Assembly: GCF_001426485.1 (NCBI RefSeq)
Contig: NZ_LMET01000002.1
Span: forward strand, 62,001 to 126,000
Reading direction: 5' to 3'
From: Aeromicrobium sp. Root472D3
GTDB taxonomy: Bacteria > Actinomycetota > Actinomycetes > Propionibacteriales > Nocardioidaceae
Length of the DNA: 64,000 nt
Shown: positions 26,504-37,736 of the stretch, piece after piece
Layout: each line of letters starts with the position of its first letter
Position numbering within the stretch: position 1 is the stretch's first letter
Position numbers and translations under genes: made by a program
The notes under the pieces: model-generated
Told to the model about the DNA's origin: nothing
What the model saw: only the letters and a program-made list of their open reading frames with translations
Databases searched by the model: none

Positions 26504-26800
26504 TCAAACAGGCCCAGATCCGCCCGGGCGGTGCTTCCGACTCTTGGAGAGTCGTAGGTCGCCCGCCTCCGAGAACTGGAACCGCGGATAGAACGTTCTG
26601 TCCGCGCGGTCGACGGCAAGGATGCGAGAACCTTCTTGCCGCAGCCATGCTGGGGTGTCGGCGAGGCTCGAGTCGGCTCGAAAGGCGCTGAGGGAGCTGA
26701 GATCAAGCGCTCCGGAGGCCAACAGCCGTGCCTGGAGCTTGGCGAACGCCCTCCGCCATTTCTGGATCGGGTCTTCTGTGCGCCGATGGTTGGTGGAGCC
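26504..26800 (-). pseudogene. Remnant of an MbcA/Xre-type antitoxin-like gene
   Basis: The readable part is QKWRRAFAKLQARLLASGAL, then TPAWLRQEGSRILAVDRADRTFYPRFQF. The end resembles the conserved block of MbcA/ParS/Xre-type (DUF2384) antitoxins (..LLAV..GRRL.FPAFQF). An in-frame stop lies upstream and no start codon precedes it; the usual C-terminal half is missing. It is a fragment, with no toxin gene beside it. Confidence 0.35.
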
Positions 26801-27218
26801 TCAGACAGACCAGGTGCGAAGACATCAGTCGAGGACTGTGGTGGTGCCGTCCATGCACATTCTTCTCCCACGATGCAGTTGGCATCGAGACGATGTCGCA
26901 CCAGACGTTCGCGGGTCACCGTTTCAACAAGGTCAATCTGTCCCGCGAGTTCTTCCGCGGCACTCCAGAACAGGCGCTGGACGTCCTCAAGGCTCACTCA
27001 GTTGAGGTCCTTGGGTTGTGAACGCGTCGGCCGAAGAGTGCAGAGCCAGCTGGCCAGAAAGGCTGCGTGTCTGAGCGACTGTGGCGGCGTTGTCAGTAGT
27101 CAGATCTAATCTTTGCCGAGGGTGGCATCTGCCACCGCAACCGTCATCTTCACGCTTAGAAGGCTTCCAGGGGGGGGGCAGGTTCAGACGTTCTGGCCTG
27201 TCCCCGCAACTGACGAGG

Positions 27219-27254
27219 CCCCTGAAAAGCATGGATGCCGGTCAGGGGTCTTTT
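27219..27254 (+). terminator. Terminator-like hairpin
   Basis: Stem CCCCTGA / TCAGGGG with a 16-base loop, followed by TCTTTT. This is the best U-tailed candidate in the island and would stop plus-strand transcripts coming from the fluoride operon. Confidence 0.5.
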
Positions 27255-27487
27255 GCCATGTGCTCGGGTTTTCCCCAGAGGGCGCTCGCGTGAATCACTC
27301 ATCGCGTCGCGACCGCTCGCCAGTGGCTTCGCGCCCGTTGACTTGGTCTGCAGTCGGGCGTAGCGAATGGGAAGCTCACACAAATCTGATTTGTTTGCGC
27401 CAGGCCCCAAGGGCTGATGAGCTCGAGAAGGTTAGGTGCTGATCAGTTTGACCAGGGCTCCTGGAGCTGACTCGACTACACCAGCAA

Positions 27488-27523
27488 GGCGCTGGCGCGC
27501 ACGGTGAAGTGAGCGTCAGCGCC
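27488..27523. terminator. Hairpin after integrase gene
   Basis: Inverted repeat GGCGCTG / CAGCGCC with a 22-base loop, immediately beyond the integrase stop codon (27529-27531). It likely ends the xis-int transcript. Confidence 0.5.
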
Positions 27524-27528
27524 TTTGT

Positions 27529-28911
27529 TCAGAGATCGTCCAGGGTTCCCCTTGCCTTTTCGGTTCCATCCTCTGCGGCGATGACGTAGTACCGCTGCAG
27601 CGTTCGGACGTCGTGACCGTCCCACTCCGCGATGAGCTCCCAGTCGAACCCCTTGGACTTCCACCAGAGGGCGGCATGGTGTCGAAGGTTCTTGTACGGG
27701 ATGTGCTTCGGCCAATCAATGGCGTCACGGATGACATGCCAGGCGTCGTTGAACGCCTCGCGCGTGGGAGGGACCCCGGAGGCATCGACGAACAACCAAG
27801 GCTCGTTGCGAGGGTCCTCGGCGTAGGACGCCCAGTCGCCGTCCGAGTCGAGTTGAGCTCTGCGCTCCCGCTCAGCCGCGATGGCAGCGATGACGATTTC
27901 CTCGGACGCGTCTTCGGGTAGCTCAAGGGCAATTGCACACCGCCTGATCAGTCCGAGGTGCTGCGAGCCGAGGTACGGGGCGACCCGTCGCTTGCCGTTC
28001 TTGGGGATCGGCACGCGATACCGGTCGCGTCGGTCTCCGTCCACCTCCGCCTTGTGATCGACGCGCCAGACGCCGTTGATCTCGAACCTGCGGGTCTCGA
28101 GATCGACGTCGATGGCTCGGAGCGCCAGCTGCTCACCCAACCGCGGCGCGCAGAAGGCAGCGTAGGACATGACATCCGGCATCCATTCCCAGACAGGAAG
28201 ACTCCGAGCGGACTCGATCGCAGCGATCACCCGGTCGGTTGACGGCCTCTTTCGCGGCGCGACGTACGTGCGGTGGGCGCCTTGGACATTTGCTGACCGA
28301 CCGTAGGACACATCCTCGAGGGGATTCTCGTCCTTCGAGAGCCAGCGGCCACCTGTGCGCTTGCGGTGTGCTGTGCGGCGCATGCCTGACAGTGTCGAAC
28401 CGAGGTCCTCGACGCGGCAGGCCGACAACCCTGCTCGGCGGGCGTTCGAGATCACCTGTTGCGAGTGCTCGACCGACCAGTCGCGAACGAGCACCTCGCC
28501 GATGACTGGAGAGATCCATTTGTTTAGCAGACTGCGACGATTCGAGACGTAGTCCGTGGAGCGGTTGAGCGTCACAAGCCAGTCGAGGTAGAGCTGGCCG
28601 AGGGCGTCGAGATCGCGTTTGACCCCAGGTGATGCACCAGCGACTGCCGGCGTGTGCGTCCCGATGGCGACGTTCTGGTCGAGGGACTTCTCGATCTGGT
28701 CGAAGACCTGGTCGAGCGTCTCGTCGTTCCCCGGAACGGCTGAGGTCTGCCTGTCTGTCTCCGGGTGACGGTAGACCACACGACCGTGAGGTGAGGTCGG
28801 CGTGGGCTTGTAGGCCCGGACCTGCCAGGTCCCGCCGGTGGCGGTGGGGCGCGGCTTGCCGACGCGAGTCGCGCTGGCGGACCGCTTGCCGTCCTTGCGT
28901 GTGCGGGCCAT
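27529..28911 (-). CDS. int: Tyrosine recombinase / phage-type integrase
   Basis: A 460-residue integrase. Residues about 100-180 form the SAM-like core-binding domain (LDALGQLYLDWLVTLNRS). The catalytic domain shows R257 in CAPRLGEQLAL, R410 in KNLRHHAAL, H433 in WDGHDVRTLQRYY and the nucleophile Tyr at 441/442. The His of the usual HxLR box appears replaced (YKNLR). The N-terminal 60 residues form an arm-binding-type region. The ATG overlaps the stop of the excisionase-like gene (TGATG). It is next to attR and should integrate and excise the island at the CHWC codons. Confidence 0.92.
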   Translation of the reverse strand: MARTRKDGKRSASATRVGKPRPTATGGTWQVRAYKPTPTSPHGRVVYRHPETDRQTSAVPGNDETLDQVFDQIEKSLDQNVAIGTHTPAVAGASPGVKRDLDALGQLYLDWLVTLNRSTDYVSNRRSLLNKWISPVIGEVLVRDWSVEHSQQVISNARRAGLSACRVEDLGSTLSGMRRTAHRKRTGGRWLSKDENPLEDVSYGRSANVQGAHRTYVAPRKRPSTDRVIAAIESARSLPVWEWMPDVMSYAAFCAPRLGEQLALRAIDVDLETRRFEINGVWRVDHKAEVDGDRRDRYRVPIPKNGKRRVAPYLGSQHLGLIRRCAIALELPEDASEEIVIAAIAAERERRAQLDSDGDWASYAEDPRNEPWLFVDASGVPPTREAFNDAWHVIRDAIDWPKHIPYKNLRHHAALWWKSKGFDWELIAEWDGHDVRTLQRYYVIAAEDGTEKARGTLDDL

Positions 28912-29222
28912 CAGATCGCTCCGTTCAGGACGCTGCCGCGAGTGCGGCGACGAGGACGAACCGGGGCGACGGTGGTGGCTGACGTGTTGCGGTCGTGTTC
29001 GGACGTATCTGCGCCATCGCTCAGAGGCGTCGGGTCTGCCGCGAGTTCGCCGCCACCCAGGAGCCAGTTCTCCCACTGGATGAGAGAGTCGAGGCGGTAC
29101 TTGCCGCCGATCGCGTTGGGGAAGCTTGGAGACTTCAACATCTCGTAGCCTTTGGTGCGGCCCCAGCCGTAACGGCTGAAGACCTGACGGGGAGACAGGA
29201 AGACCTGATCTCCGGTGGACAT
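28911..29222 (-). CDS. Excisionase-like MerR/AlpA-type HTH protein
   Basis: A 103-residue protein with a winged-helix motif FLSPRQVFSRYGWGRTKGYEMLKSPSFPNAIGGKYRLDSL, close to AlpA/excisionase proteins, and a basic C-terminal tail rich in Arg. It immediately precedes and overlaps int by one base, the standard xis-int order. Start is ATG 29222 or an in-frame ATG at 29246; neither has a strong ribosome site. Likely directs excision and may repress its own promoter. Confidence 0.8.
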   Translation of the reverse strand: MSTGDQVFLSPRQVFSRYGWGRTKGYEMLKSPSFPNAIGGKYRLDSLIQWENWLLGGGELAADPTPLSDGADTSEHDRNTSATTVAPVRPRRRTRGSVLNGAI

Positions 29223-29420
29223 TGCCTGTGGGGGGTAAGTAACCATGAGAGGGAAGGTCCGAGCCGCCAACAGATCTGCAATGGTGCACACACCGAGCTC
29301 GAACTTTCTCGCACTGATTTCCGAAACTCGTTCGTAGCGTCGAATGCTCGTTACAAATGCTGAGACGTGCTCCGAGCAATCGCTGTCACTGGCGCCCCGT
29401 GATGACCAAGGAGACGAACC
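29223..29420. promoter_or_regulatory. Divergent control region beside attR
   Basis: Holds the xis-int promoter (minus strand) and the promoter for the rebuilt thioredoxin-domain gene. An AAGGAG ribosome site lies seven bases before the ATG at 29421. This replaces the leaderless native promoter left at 6456-6461. Confidence 0.5.
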
Positions 29421-31395
<1,975 letters not shown>

Positions 31396-31406
<11 letters not shown>

Positions 31407-31893
31407 GGACGACCTTGACGGCGACGATCACCAGCGCGGTCGCGGCCAGTCCCACCGACGCGACCCACGTGCGGACCGTGACGGGTCGTCCCTGCAGGCG
31501 GCCGACGATGAACGCCGTCAGCGCGATGCGCGCGACGACCCACGCCTCGGCCAGTCGCAGGCACGTCGTGGCGGGCAGGGCGTCGAGCGCGCCGAGCGCC
31601 ATGAGCAGCGCCGGCACCGCGGCCGCCGACAGGATCGGCACGCTGTCGCGCAGCACCACCGACCACGACGAGCGCTCGGCGCTGCGGACGGCCGCCCCGA
31701 GACGCTCGGCGTAGGTGTGCGCCACGAACGTCGAGACGGCCGTCCCGGCGACGATCGCCAGACCCGCGCCGTCGCGGACGTCCTCGCGGGTCAGCACGAC
31801 GAGCGCGGCCAGCAGCAGGATGTTGCCGTAGACGTAGGCCGAGATGCGGTCGGCGGCCTCGTCGATCGGCGCCGGCCGCGACACGCGGGCCAT
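31396..31893 (-). CDS. Small multi-span membrane protein
   Basis: A 165-residue protein with about four hydrophobic segments (NILLLAALVVLT, AGLAIVAGTAVSTFVAHTYAE, a central Ala/Leu-rich span, and VGLAATALVIVAVKVVL). No family recognised. It overlaps the HlyIII stop by one base, so the two are one operon, and its end overlaps the end of the convergent thioredoxin-domain gene by 11 bases. Confidence 0.75.
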
Positions 31894-32594
31894 CAGTGCT
31901 GCTGGTACGCGAGCAGGCTGACGCCGATGTAGTGCACGATGAACGCCGCGATCGTGAAGGCGTGGAAGATCTCGTGGAACCCGAAGTAGGTCGGCGACGG
32001 GTTGGGCCACTTGAACCCGTAGACCACGGCACCGATCGAGTACAGGACGCCGCCCGTCACGAGCAGCACGATGACCGCCGTCGACGCGTTGTCGACGAAC
32101 TCCGGGAAGTAGATGACCGCGGCCCACCCCAGCAGCAGGTACAGCGGGACGTACAACCAGCGCGGGGCACCGATCCAGAAGATCTTGAACAGGACGCCGA
32201 GCAGTGCGCCGCCCCACACGAGCGACAGCATGATCGTCGCGTGCGCGGGCGTCAGGAGCAGCAGCGAGAACGGCGTGTACGAGCCCGCGATCAGCAGGAA
32301 GATGTTGGCGTGGTCGAAGCGCTTCCAGAAGCCCTTGACCCGGTCGCTCCACGTGCCGCGGTGGTAGACCGCGCTGACGCCGAACAGCAGCATCGCGCTG
32401 ACCATGAAGACCGCGACACCGATGCGCACGAGGATGTCGTCGGAGATCACGAGCATCACGATGAACGCGAAGAAGGCCAGCGGGACCGTGACGGCGTGCA
32501 GCCAGCCCCGCAGCTTCGGCTTGATCTCGTCGACCGTCTCGCGGAGCCTCTCAGTCGCCTCCTGGACGACGCCGTCGTGCTCCTGATTCGTCAT
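31893..32594 (-). CDS. Hemolysin III / PAQR-family membrane protein
   Basis: A 233-residue protein with seven probable spans. Family features are the metal-ligand regions SAVYHRGTWSD, FDHANIFLLIAGSYTPF and the C-terminal FHEIFHAFTIAAFIVHY, which supply the conserved His/Asp set of the PAQR/YqfA group. The bacterial role is membrane homeostasis rather than proven haemolysis. A TAGGCT -10 lies six bases before the ATG, suggesting a leaderless transcript. Confidence 0.9.
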   Translation of the reverse strand: MTNQEHDGVVQEATERLRETVDEIKPKLRGWLHAVTVPLAFFAFIVMLVISDDILVRIGVAVFMVSAMLLFGVSAVYHRGTWSDRVKGFWKRFDHANIFLLIAGSYTPFSLLLLTPAHATIMLSLVWGGALLGVLFKIFWIGAPRWLYVPLYLLLGWAAVIYFPEFVDNASTAVIVLLVTGGVLYSIGAVVYGFKWPNPSPTYFGFHEIFHAFTIAAFIVHYIGVSLLAYQQH

Positions 32595-32600
32595 GGAGCG

Positions 32601-32606
32601 AGCCTA
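32601..32606 (-). promoter_or_regulatory. -10 element of hlyIII-like gene
   Basis: TAGGCT on the minus strand, six bases before the ATG at 32594; leaderless arrangement. Confidence 0.5.
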
Positions 32607-32658
32607 GTGGACAGATGTACACCGAGCCGCTGGCGCACGCGCCGGATGTGGTCAGCGT

Positions 32659-32664
32659 TACGCT
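32659..32664 (+). promoter_or_regulatory. -10 element of isoprenyl transferase gene
   Basis: TACGCT seven bases before the ATG at 32672; leaderless arrangement that also fixes the start. Confidence 0.45.
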
Positions 32665-32671
32665 CGTCCCC

Positions 32672-33433
32672 ATGGGAGTCAGTGACCTCGCGTACGGCGT
32701 GTACGAGCGCCGCCTCGCCAAGAGCCTCGACCCCGCACGCCTGCCGCGCCACGTCGGCGCGATCGTCGACGGCAACCGGCGCTGGGCCAAGCGCGGGGGA
32801 GGCAAGTCCGAGGACGGCTACCGCGCCGGTGCCGACAAGATCGTCGAGTTCGCCCAGTGGTGTGACGACCTCGGCGTCGAGATCGTCACGCTGTGGCTGC
32901 TGTCGACCGACAACCTGCAGCGCCCGGCCCACGAGGTCGCGAGCATCCTCGCCGCCGTCGAGACGCTCATGCAGCAGATCGCCGAGGAGCGGCGCTGGCC
33001 GCTGGCCGTGATCGGCAACCTCGACATGCTGCCCGCCGACTCCGCCGCGCGGATGAAGCGGCTCGCGGAGTCGACCCGAGACGTCCAGCAGATGCGTGTC
33101 AACATCTGCGTCGGCTACGGCGGACGCCAGGAGCTCACCGACGCGATGCGCTCGCTGCTGGTCGAGCAGGCGGCCAAGGGGCGTTCGCTCGAGGACGTCG
33201 CCGAGACCCTCGAGGTCGACCACATCGCCGAGCACCTCTACACGCGCGGACAGCCCGACCCCGATCTGGTCATCCGCACGTCGGGCGAGCAGCGCCTGTC
33301 GGGCTTCCTGCTGTGGCAGAGCGTCCACTCCGAGTTCTACTTCAGCGACGCCTTGTGGCCGTCGTTCCGCCACGTCGACTTCCTCCGCGCGATGCGGTCG
33401 TACGCCGCGAGGGAGCGCCGCTTCGGGGCGTGA
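32672..33433 (+). CDS. uppS: Cis-prenyltransferase (isoprenyl transferase, UppS family)
   Basis: A 253-residue Z-prenyl chain synthase that adds isoprene units to make polyprenyl diphosphate for cell-wall carriers. It shows the catalytic block GAIVDGNRRWAKRGG (Asp and Arg), LWLLSTDNLQRP, YGGRQELTDA, and the diphosphate-binding PDLVIRTSGEQRLSGFLLWQ followed by EFYFSDALWP. The DGNRRWA form with an N-terminal YGVYERRL resembles the short-chain mycobacterial Z-farnesyl synthase branch, though product length is not certain. Start chosen at 32672 from the -10 spacing. Confidence 0.92.
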   Translation: MGVSDLAYGVYERRLAKSLDPARLPRHVGAIVDGNRRWAKRGGGKSEDGYRAGADKIVEFAQWCDDLGVEIVTLWLLSTDNLQRPAHEVASILAAVETLMQQIAEERRWPLAVIGNLDMLPADSAARMKRLAESTRDVQQMRVNICVGYGGRQELTDAMRSLLVEQAAKGRSLEDVAETLEVDHIAEHLYTRGQPDPDLVIRTSGEQRLSGFLLWQSVHSEFYFSDALWPSFRHVDFLRAMRSYAARERRFGA

Positions 33434-33507
33434 CGGCTCGTTCGTCGCCCCGGGCTGCGTCCGGAGTCCGCCTTCGTACGCTGCGCTCGCTCGGCCCACC
33501 CGACGTC

Positions 33508-34177
33508 CGCCAGGGAGCGAAGCGACCGTGAGGGCGGAGCCTGAGGCGAACCACAGCGATCAGGTGTGCGTCACCATCGTCGCCTCGCTTCGCTCACGGT
33601 CGGCCGCAGGCGGCCTCCCTGGCGACCGGTGCCCTCGTCCGCCAGGGAGCGGAGCGACCGTGAGGGCGGAGCCCGAGGCGAACCCGAGCGATCAGGCTTG
33701 CGTTCCGTCGCCTCGCTTCGCTCACGGTCGGCCGCAGGCGGCCTCCCTGGCGACCGAGAGGTTCCGTTCGCCAGGGAGCGGAGCGACCGTGAGGGCGGAG
33801 CCCGAGGCGAACCACCCGATCAGGCTTGCGTTCCGTCGCCTCGCTTCGCTCACGCTCGGCCGCAGGCGGCCTCCCTGGCGACCGAGTGGTCGTTCGCCAG
33901 GGAGCGAAGCGACCGTGAGGGCGGAGCCCGAGGCGAACCCGAGCGATCAGGCTTGCGTAACGTCGCCTCGCTTCGCTCACGGTCGGCCGCGGGCGGCCTC
34001 CCTGGCGACCGAGAGGGTCCGTTCGCCAGGGAGCGGAGCGACCGTGACCACGCCCTCGTTCGCCAGGGAGCGGAGCGACCGTGAGGGCGGAGCCCGAGGC
34101 GAACCCGAGCCATCAGGCTTTCGTCACGTCGCCTCGCTGCGCTCACGCTCGGCCGCAAGCGGCCTCCCTGGCGACCG
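33508..34177. repeat. Five tandem palindromic repeats of about 116 bp
   Basis: Units at about 33508-33627, 33640-33755, 33770-33883, 33896-34010 and 34062-34177, plus a 24-base partial copy at 34024-34047. Each starts GCCAGGGAGCG and ends CTCCCTGGCGACC, so the ends are inverted copies; inside are AGCGACCGTGAGGGCGGAG and a mirrored CGCTTCGCTCACGGTCGG. Each unit could fold as a long hairpin. Units differ mainly in the centre. They fill the gap between uppS and phoH and encode nothing credible. Confidence 0.85.
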
Positions 34178-34360
34178 GGCGGGTGTGACGGGTGGGGTGG
34201 GTGTTTACGGGGACGTCATCTGGTGGATGGCGTGTCGTACCGAGTATCGCCGTTCGGCGGTCGTACGTTCATCGTGTGTTGACGCTCGCGCTTGAGCCTG
34301 GATCACCTACCTACGAGTAGGGCCGGCGCAGGCGCGCGCGGGCCCGTTGAGGAGACAGCT

Positions 34361-35692
34361 GTGGCTGCACCGCGCATGTCGAACCCGGGCACGACGAACA
34401 CCTCCCGCCGCACGTACGTCCTGGACACGAGCGTCCTGCTCGCCGACCCGAACGCCGTCAACCGCTTCCACGAGCACGAGGTGGTCATCCCGGTCGTCGT
34501 CATCACCGAGCTGGAAGGCAAGCGGCACGACCCCGAGCTGGGCTACTTCGCCCGCAGCGCCCTGCGCTTCCTCGACGACCTGCGGGTGCTGCACGGCACC
34601 CTCGACGTCCCCCTGCCGATCGGCGACGAGGGGGGCACGATCCGCGTCGAGCTGAACCACACCGACGCGTCGTCGCTCCCGTCGGGCTTCCGCCTCGGCG
34701 ACAACGACACCCGCATCCTGTCGGTCGCCAAGAACCTCTCGGACGAGGGGCTCGACGTCACGATCGTCTCCAAGGACCTGCCGATGCGGGTCAAGGCGTC
34801 GGCCGTCGGCCTGAGCGCCGAGGAGTACCGCGCCGAGCTCGCGCTCGAGTCGGGCTGGACCGGCATGCGCGAGCTGGAGATCGACAGCTTCGACCTCGAC
34901 GCGCTCTACGAGGCCGGGACGGTCGACCTGCCGGAGGCGCGCGAGCTGCCGTGCCACACGGGCCTGGTGCTGCTGTCCGACAAGGGCAGCGGCCTGGGAC
35001 GCGTGACGGCCGACAAGCAGGTGCAGCTCGTGCGCGGCGATCGCGACGCCTTCGGCATCCACGGACGCTCCGCCGAGCAGCGCATCGCCCTCGACCTGCT
35101 GCTCGACCCCGACATCGGCATCGTCTCCCTCGGCGGCCGGGCCGGCACCGGCAAGTCCGCGATGGCGCTGTGCGCGGGCCTCGAGGCGACGATGGAGCGA
35201 GGGCAGCACAAGAAGGTCGTGATCTTCCGCCCGCTGTACGCCGTGGGCGGTCAGGAGCTCGGATACCTGCCCGGCAGCGAGTCCGAGAAGATGGGGCCGT
35301 GGGGGCAGGCGGTGTTCGACACGCTCGGTGCCGTCGCCTCCCCGGCCGTCATCGAGGAGATCCTCGACCGCGGCATGCTCGAGGTGCTGCCGCTGACCCA
35401 CATCCGCGGACGCTCGCTGCACGACTCGTTCGTCATCGTCGACGAGGCGCAGTCGCTGGAGCGCAACGTGCTGCTGACGGTGCTGTCGCGCATCGGCACG
35501 AACTCCAAGGTCGTCCTGACGCACGACGTCGCCCAGCGCGACAACCTGCGGGTCGGACGTCACGACGGCGTCGTCGCGGTGGTCGAGAAGCTCAAGGGCC
35601 ACCCGCTGTTCGCCCACGTCACGCTGTCGCGGTCGGAGCGCTCGCCCGTGGCGGCCCTCGTGACCGAGATGCTCGAGGACGTCTCGCTCTGA
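34361..35692 (+). CDS. PhoH-family ATPase with N-terminal PIN domain
   Basis: A 443-residue PhoH2-type protein. The PIN domain spans residues about 20-150 ([40 protein letters not shown] giving acidic ligands). The PhoH ATPase half has the Walker [16 protein letters not shown] and the Walker [14 protein letters not shown], with [11 protein letters not shown] after it. PIN-PhoH proteins act as RNA helicase/RNases in mycobacteria. The GTG at 34361 has GGAG six bases upstream; an in-frame start further up is less likely. Followed by a strong terminator. Confidence 0.92.
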   Translation: MAAPRMSNPGTTNTSRRTYVLDTSVLLADPNAVNRFHEHEVVIPVVVITELEGKRHDPELGYFARSALRFLDDLRVLHGTLDVPLPIGDEGGTIRVELNHTDASSLPSGFRLGDNDTRILSVAKNLSDEGLDVTIVSKDLPMRVKASAVGLSAEEYRAELALESGWTGMRELEIDSFDLDALYEAGTVDLPEARELPCHTGLVLLSDKGSGLGRVTADKQVQLVRGDRDAFGIHGRSAEQRIALDLLLDPDIGIVSLGGRAGTGKSAMALCAGLEATMERGQHKKVVIFRPLYAVGGQELGYLPGSESEKMGPWGQAVFDTLGAVASPAVIEEILDRGMLEVLPLTHIRGRSLHDSFVIVDEAQSLERNVLLTVLSRIGTNSKVVLTHDVAQRDNLRVGRHDGVVAVVEKLKGHPLFAHVTLSRSERSPVAALVTEMLEDVSL

Positions 35693-35715
35693 CCCGACCG
35701 ACACCGAGCGACCGA

Positions 35716-35747
35716 CGCGGGCCCGGGAACCTTCCCGGGCCCGCGTT
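35716..35747. terminator. Strong hairpin after phoH
   Basis: A 14-bp perfect stem (CGCGGGCCCGGGAA and its complement) with a two-base loop followed by TT. It lies 24 bases after the phoH stop and just before the DsbA-like gene. Confidence 0.8.
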
Positions 35748-35759
35748 CGTCGTGCGGGC

Positions 35760-36416
35760 ATGAGGATGTCGCGCCAGACCACCGTCACCGTCGTCGTCGC
35801 GGCCGTGGCCGCCGTGCTGCTGGGCGGGCTCGTCGTCCGTCAGCTGGCGACCGAGCCGGACGAGGTCGAGGGCGGGGAGCGGACGACCGTCGCGGTCCGG
35901 GCCGACAGCCACCGGCTCGACACCGCCGACGACGGCAAGGTCACGCTGGTGGAGTTCCTCGACCTCGAGTGCGAGTCGTGCGCCGCGGCGTACCCGTTCG
36001 TCGAGGACCTGCGGGAGAAGTACGCCGGACGCGTGACGTTCGTGATGCGGTACTTCCCCCTCGAGAGCCACCTCAACTCGCGCAACGCGGCGCACGCCGT
36101 CGAGGCGGCCGCCCGGCAGGGCCGCCTGGAGGACATGTACCGGCGCATGTTCGAGACGCAGCAGCAGTGGGGCGAGTCGCAGGAGTCGCAGGCACCGCTG
36201 TTCCGGACGTTCGCCGACGAGCTCGGTCTCGACCTGGCGACGTACGACGCGGACGTCGCCGGCGAGGCCGTCGCGGCGCGCGTGCAGGCCGACGTCGACG
36301 ACGGCCTGGCGCTGGGCGTCACGGGGACTCCCACGTTCTTCCTGAACGGCGAGAAGGTCGAGGCGGCCTCGACCGACGACTTCGTCCGACAGATCGACGA
36401 CGCGCTCGCCGACTGA
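35760..36416 (+). CDS. DsbA-family thiol-disulfide protein, membrane-anchored
   Basis: A 218-residue protein with one N-terminal membrane anchor (TVTVVVAAVAAVLLGGLVV) and an extracytoplasmic DsbA-like thioredoxin fold: VEFLDLECESCAAAYP carries the CESC active site, and GVTGTPTFFLNGEKV has the cis-proline. It probably introduces or shuffles disulfides in exported proteins. It starts 13 bases past the hairpin, so the promoter must overlap the terminator or lie close to it. Confidence 0.9.
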   Translation: MRMSRQTTVTVVVAAVAAVLLGGLVVRQLATEPDEVEGGERTTVAVRADSHRLDTADDGKVTLVEFLDLECESCAAAYPFVEDLREKYAGRVTFVMRYFPLESHLNSRNAAHAVEAAARQGRLEDMYRRMFETQQQWGESQESQAPLFRTFADELGLDLATYDADVAGEAVAARVQADVDDGLALGVTGTPTFFLNGEKVEAASTDDFVRQIDDALAD

Positions 36417-36467
36417 CGTCGCGTCGCGGTGGACGCGGCCCCGCTCTGTGGCAAAGTTGCGCCCGTG

Positions 36468-37736
36468 ATGGCACCCGGGAGACGCGCGTCACGGCGGCAG
36501 CGCCGCACGGCGACGAGCGTCGCCGCGGCAGCCGTCGCGTGCGCACTGCTGGCGGCCTGCGGCTCGGGGAGCTCGCCGGCACGCTACCTGCCGGTCGTCA
36601 GCTGGTACGTGGGCCCCGACCGTCTCGACGCCGAGACCCTCGCGGGCACCTGCAACGATGCGGCACAGGGCCGGTACCGCATCGAGGTCGAGCAGCTGCC
36701 CGCCGACGTCGGCGCCCGGCGCTCGGAGCTCGTGCAGCGTCTCCTGGCCGACGACGAGTCGATGGACCTGCTGAGCCTCGACACGGCGTCGACGGCCGAG
36801 CTCGCCGCCGCGGGCGTGCTCGCGCCCGTCCCCGCCGCGCAGGCCGCGACCCTGTCCGAGGGGGTGACGCCGGCGGCCCTCGCCGCCGCCACGTGGGACG
36901 GACGACTCGTCGCGGCGCCATGGTTCCTCGACCCCCAGGTCCTGTGGTTCCGGGGCACCACGGCCGAGCGGGCCGGTCTCGACACGACCCAGCCCATCAC
37001 GTGGGACGACCTCGTCGCCGGCGCGCAGAGGCTGGGCGTCTCGGTCGAGATCGAGGACCGTGACGGCAGCGGGCTCGCCGAGTGGGTCAACGCGCTCGTC
37101 GCCGGCAGCGGTGGCAGCCTCCTGGGCGGGGCCGGTCGCGCCACCGAGGTCGGCCTCGACACCGCGGCCGGTCGTGCGGCGGCGTCCGTCGTCGAGCTGT
37201 ACGACGACGCGGGCGTCGGGCCCGGACCGTCCCGCGACGCGCTGACCCGGTTCGCCGGCGCGGGGGGCGGCTTCCTGCTCGCGTCGACGTCCGCGATCTC
37301 CGACCCGGCCCTCGCCGGCGTGCAGACCGACCTGCGGGCCGCGGCGTACCCGGTCGACGGCACCGCGGCCGTGGCCCCGCTGGCGGGCGTCGGACTCGCG
37401 GTGCCCGCCTCGGCCCGTGACCGCGCGGAGGCCTTCGAGGCGATCGCGTGCCTGACGTCCGCGACCTCGCTGCAGGCGCTCGCGACGGGTCCGCAGCACA
37501 CGCCGAGCCGCGTCGGCGTGCTCGACGACCCGGCCGTCGCGCCGGCCTTCCGCAGCCTCGACGCCGCCAAGGCGTCGGCCTCGACGGGGGTCACGGTGCC
37601 CGTCACGCCGCTGTGGGCCAATGTCGTCGACGCGCTCGACGAGACGTGGAGGCCCGTCGCAGGCGTCACGCAGGACGGCACGCCGCGCACGTCGCAGGCC
37701 GAGGTCGAGGCCGTCGTCGAGGGGACGGTCCGATGA
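36468..37736 (+). CDS. Extracellular solute-binding lipoprotein of ABC importer
   Basis: A 422-residue lipoprotein with lipobox LLAACGSG and a type 1 (maltose-binding-like) solute-binding fold: PVVSWYVGPD, DLLSLDTASTAELAA, APWFLDPQVLWFRGTTAE and WDDLVAGAQRLG. It begins a four-gene importer operon with two permeases and an ATPase, each overlapping the next by four bases. The arrangement is like mycobacterial LpqY-SugABC, pointing to a sugar or similar solute, but binding-site residues cannot be read off. Start is ATG 36468; a GTG three bases earlier is possible. Confidence 0.88.
   Translation: MAPGRRASRRQRRTATSVAAAAVACALLAACGSGSSPARYLPVVSWYVGPDRLDAETLAGTCNDAAQGRYRIEVEQLPADVGARRSELVQRLLADDESMDLLSLDTASTAELAAAGVLAPVPAAQAATLSEGVTPAALAAATWDGRLVAAPWFLDPQVLWFRGTTAERAGLDTTQPITWDDLVAGAQRLGVSVEIEDRDGSGLAEWVNALVAGSGGSLLGGAGRATEVGLDTAAGRAAASVVELYDDAGVGPGPSRDALTRFAGAGGGFLLASTSAISDPALAGVQTDLRAAAYPVDGTAAVAPLAGVGLAVPASARDRAEAFEAIACLTSATSLQALATGPQHTPSRVGVLDDPAVAPAFRSLDAAKASASTGVTVPVTPLWANVVDALDETWRPVAGVTQDGTPRTSQAEVEAVVEGTVR

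Larger units (their letters stand above)
26485..27487. other. One-kilobase decayed region
   Basis: No intact gene is supported. It contains a truncated antitoxin-like remnant (26504-26800, minus strand), a short plus-strand coding-like piece around 26893-27021 (MSHQTFAGHRFNKVNLSREF, ending EVLGL), a terminator-like hairpin at 27219-27254 and a run of ten G at 27170-27179. It looks like a site of repeated insertions and deletions. Confidence 0.55.

Noticed and set aside
33508..34177. CRISPR array
   Set aside because: Repeats are about 116 bp, palindromic and tandem without uniform unique spacers, and no cas genes are present.
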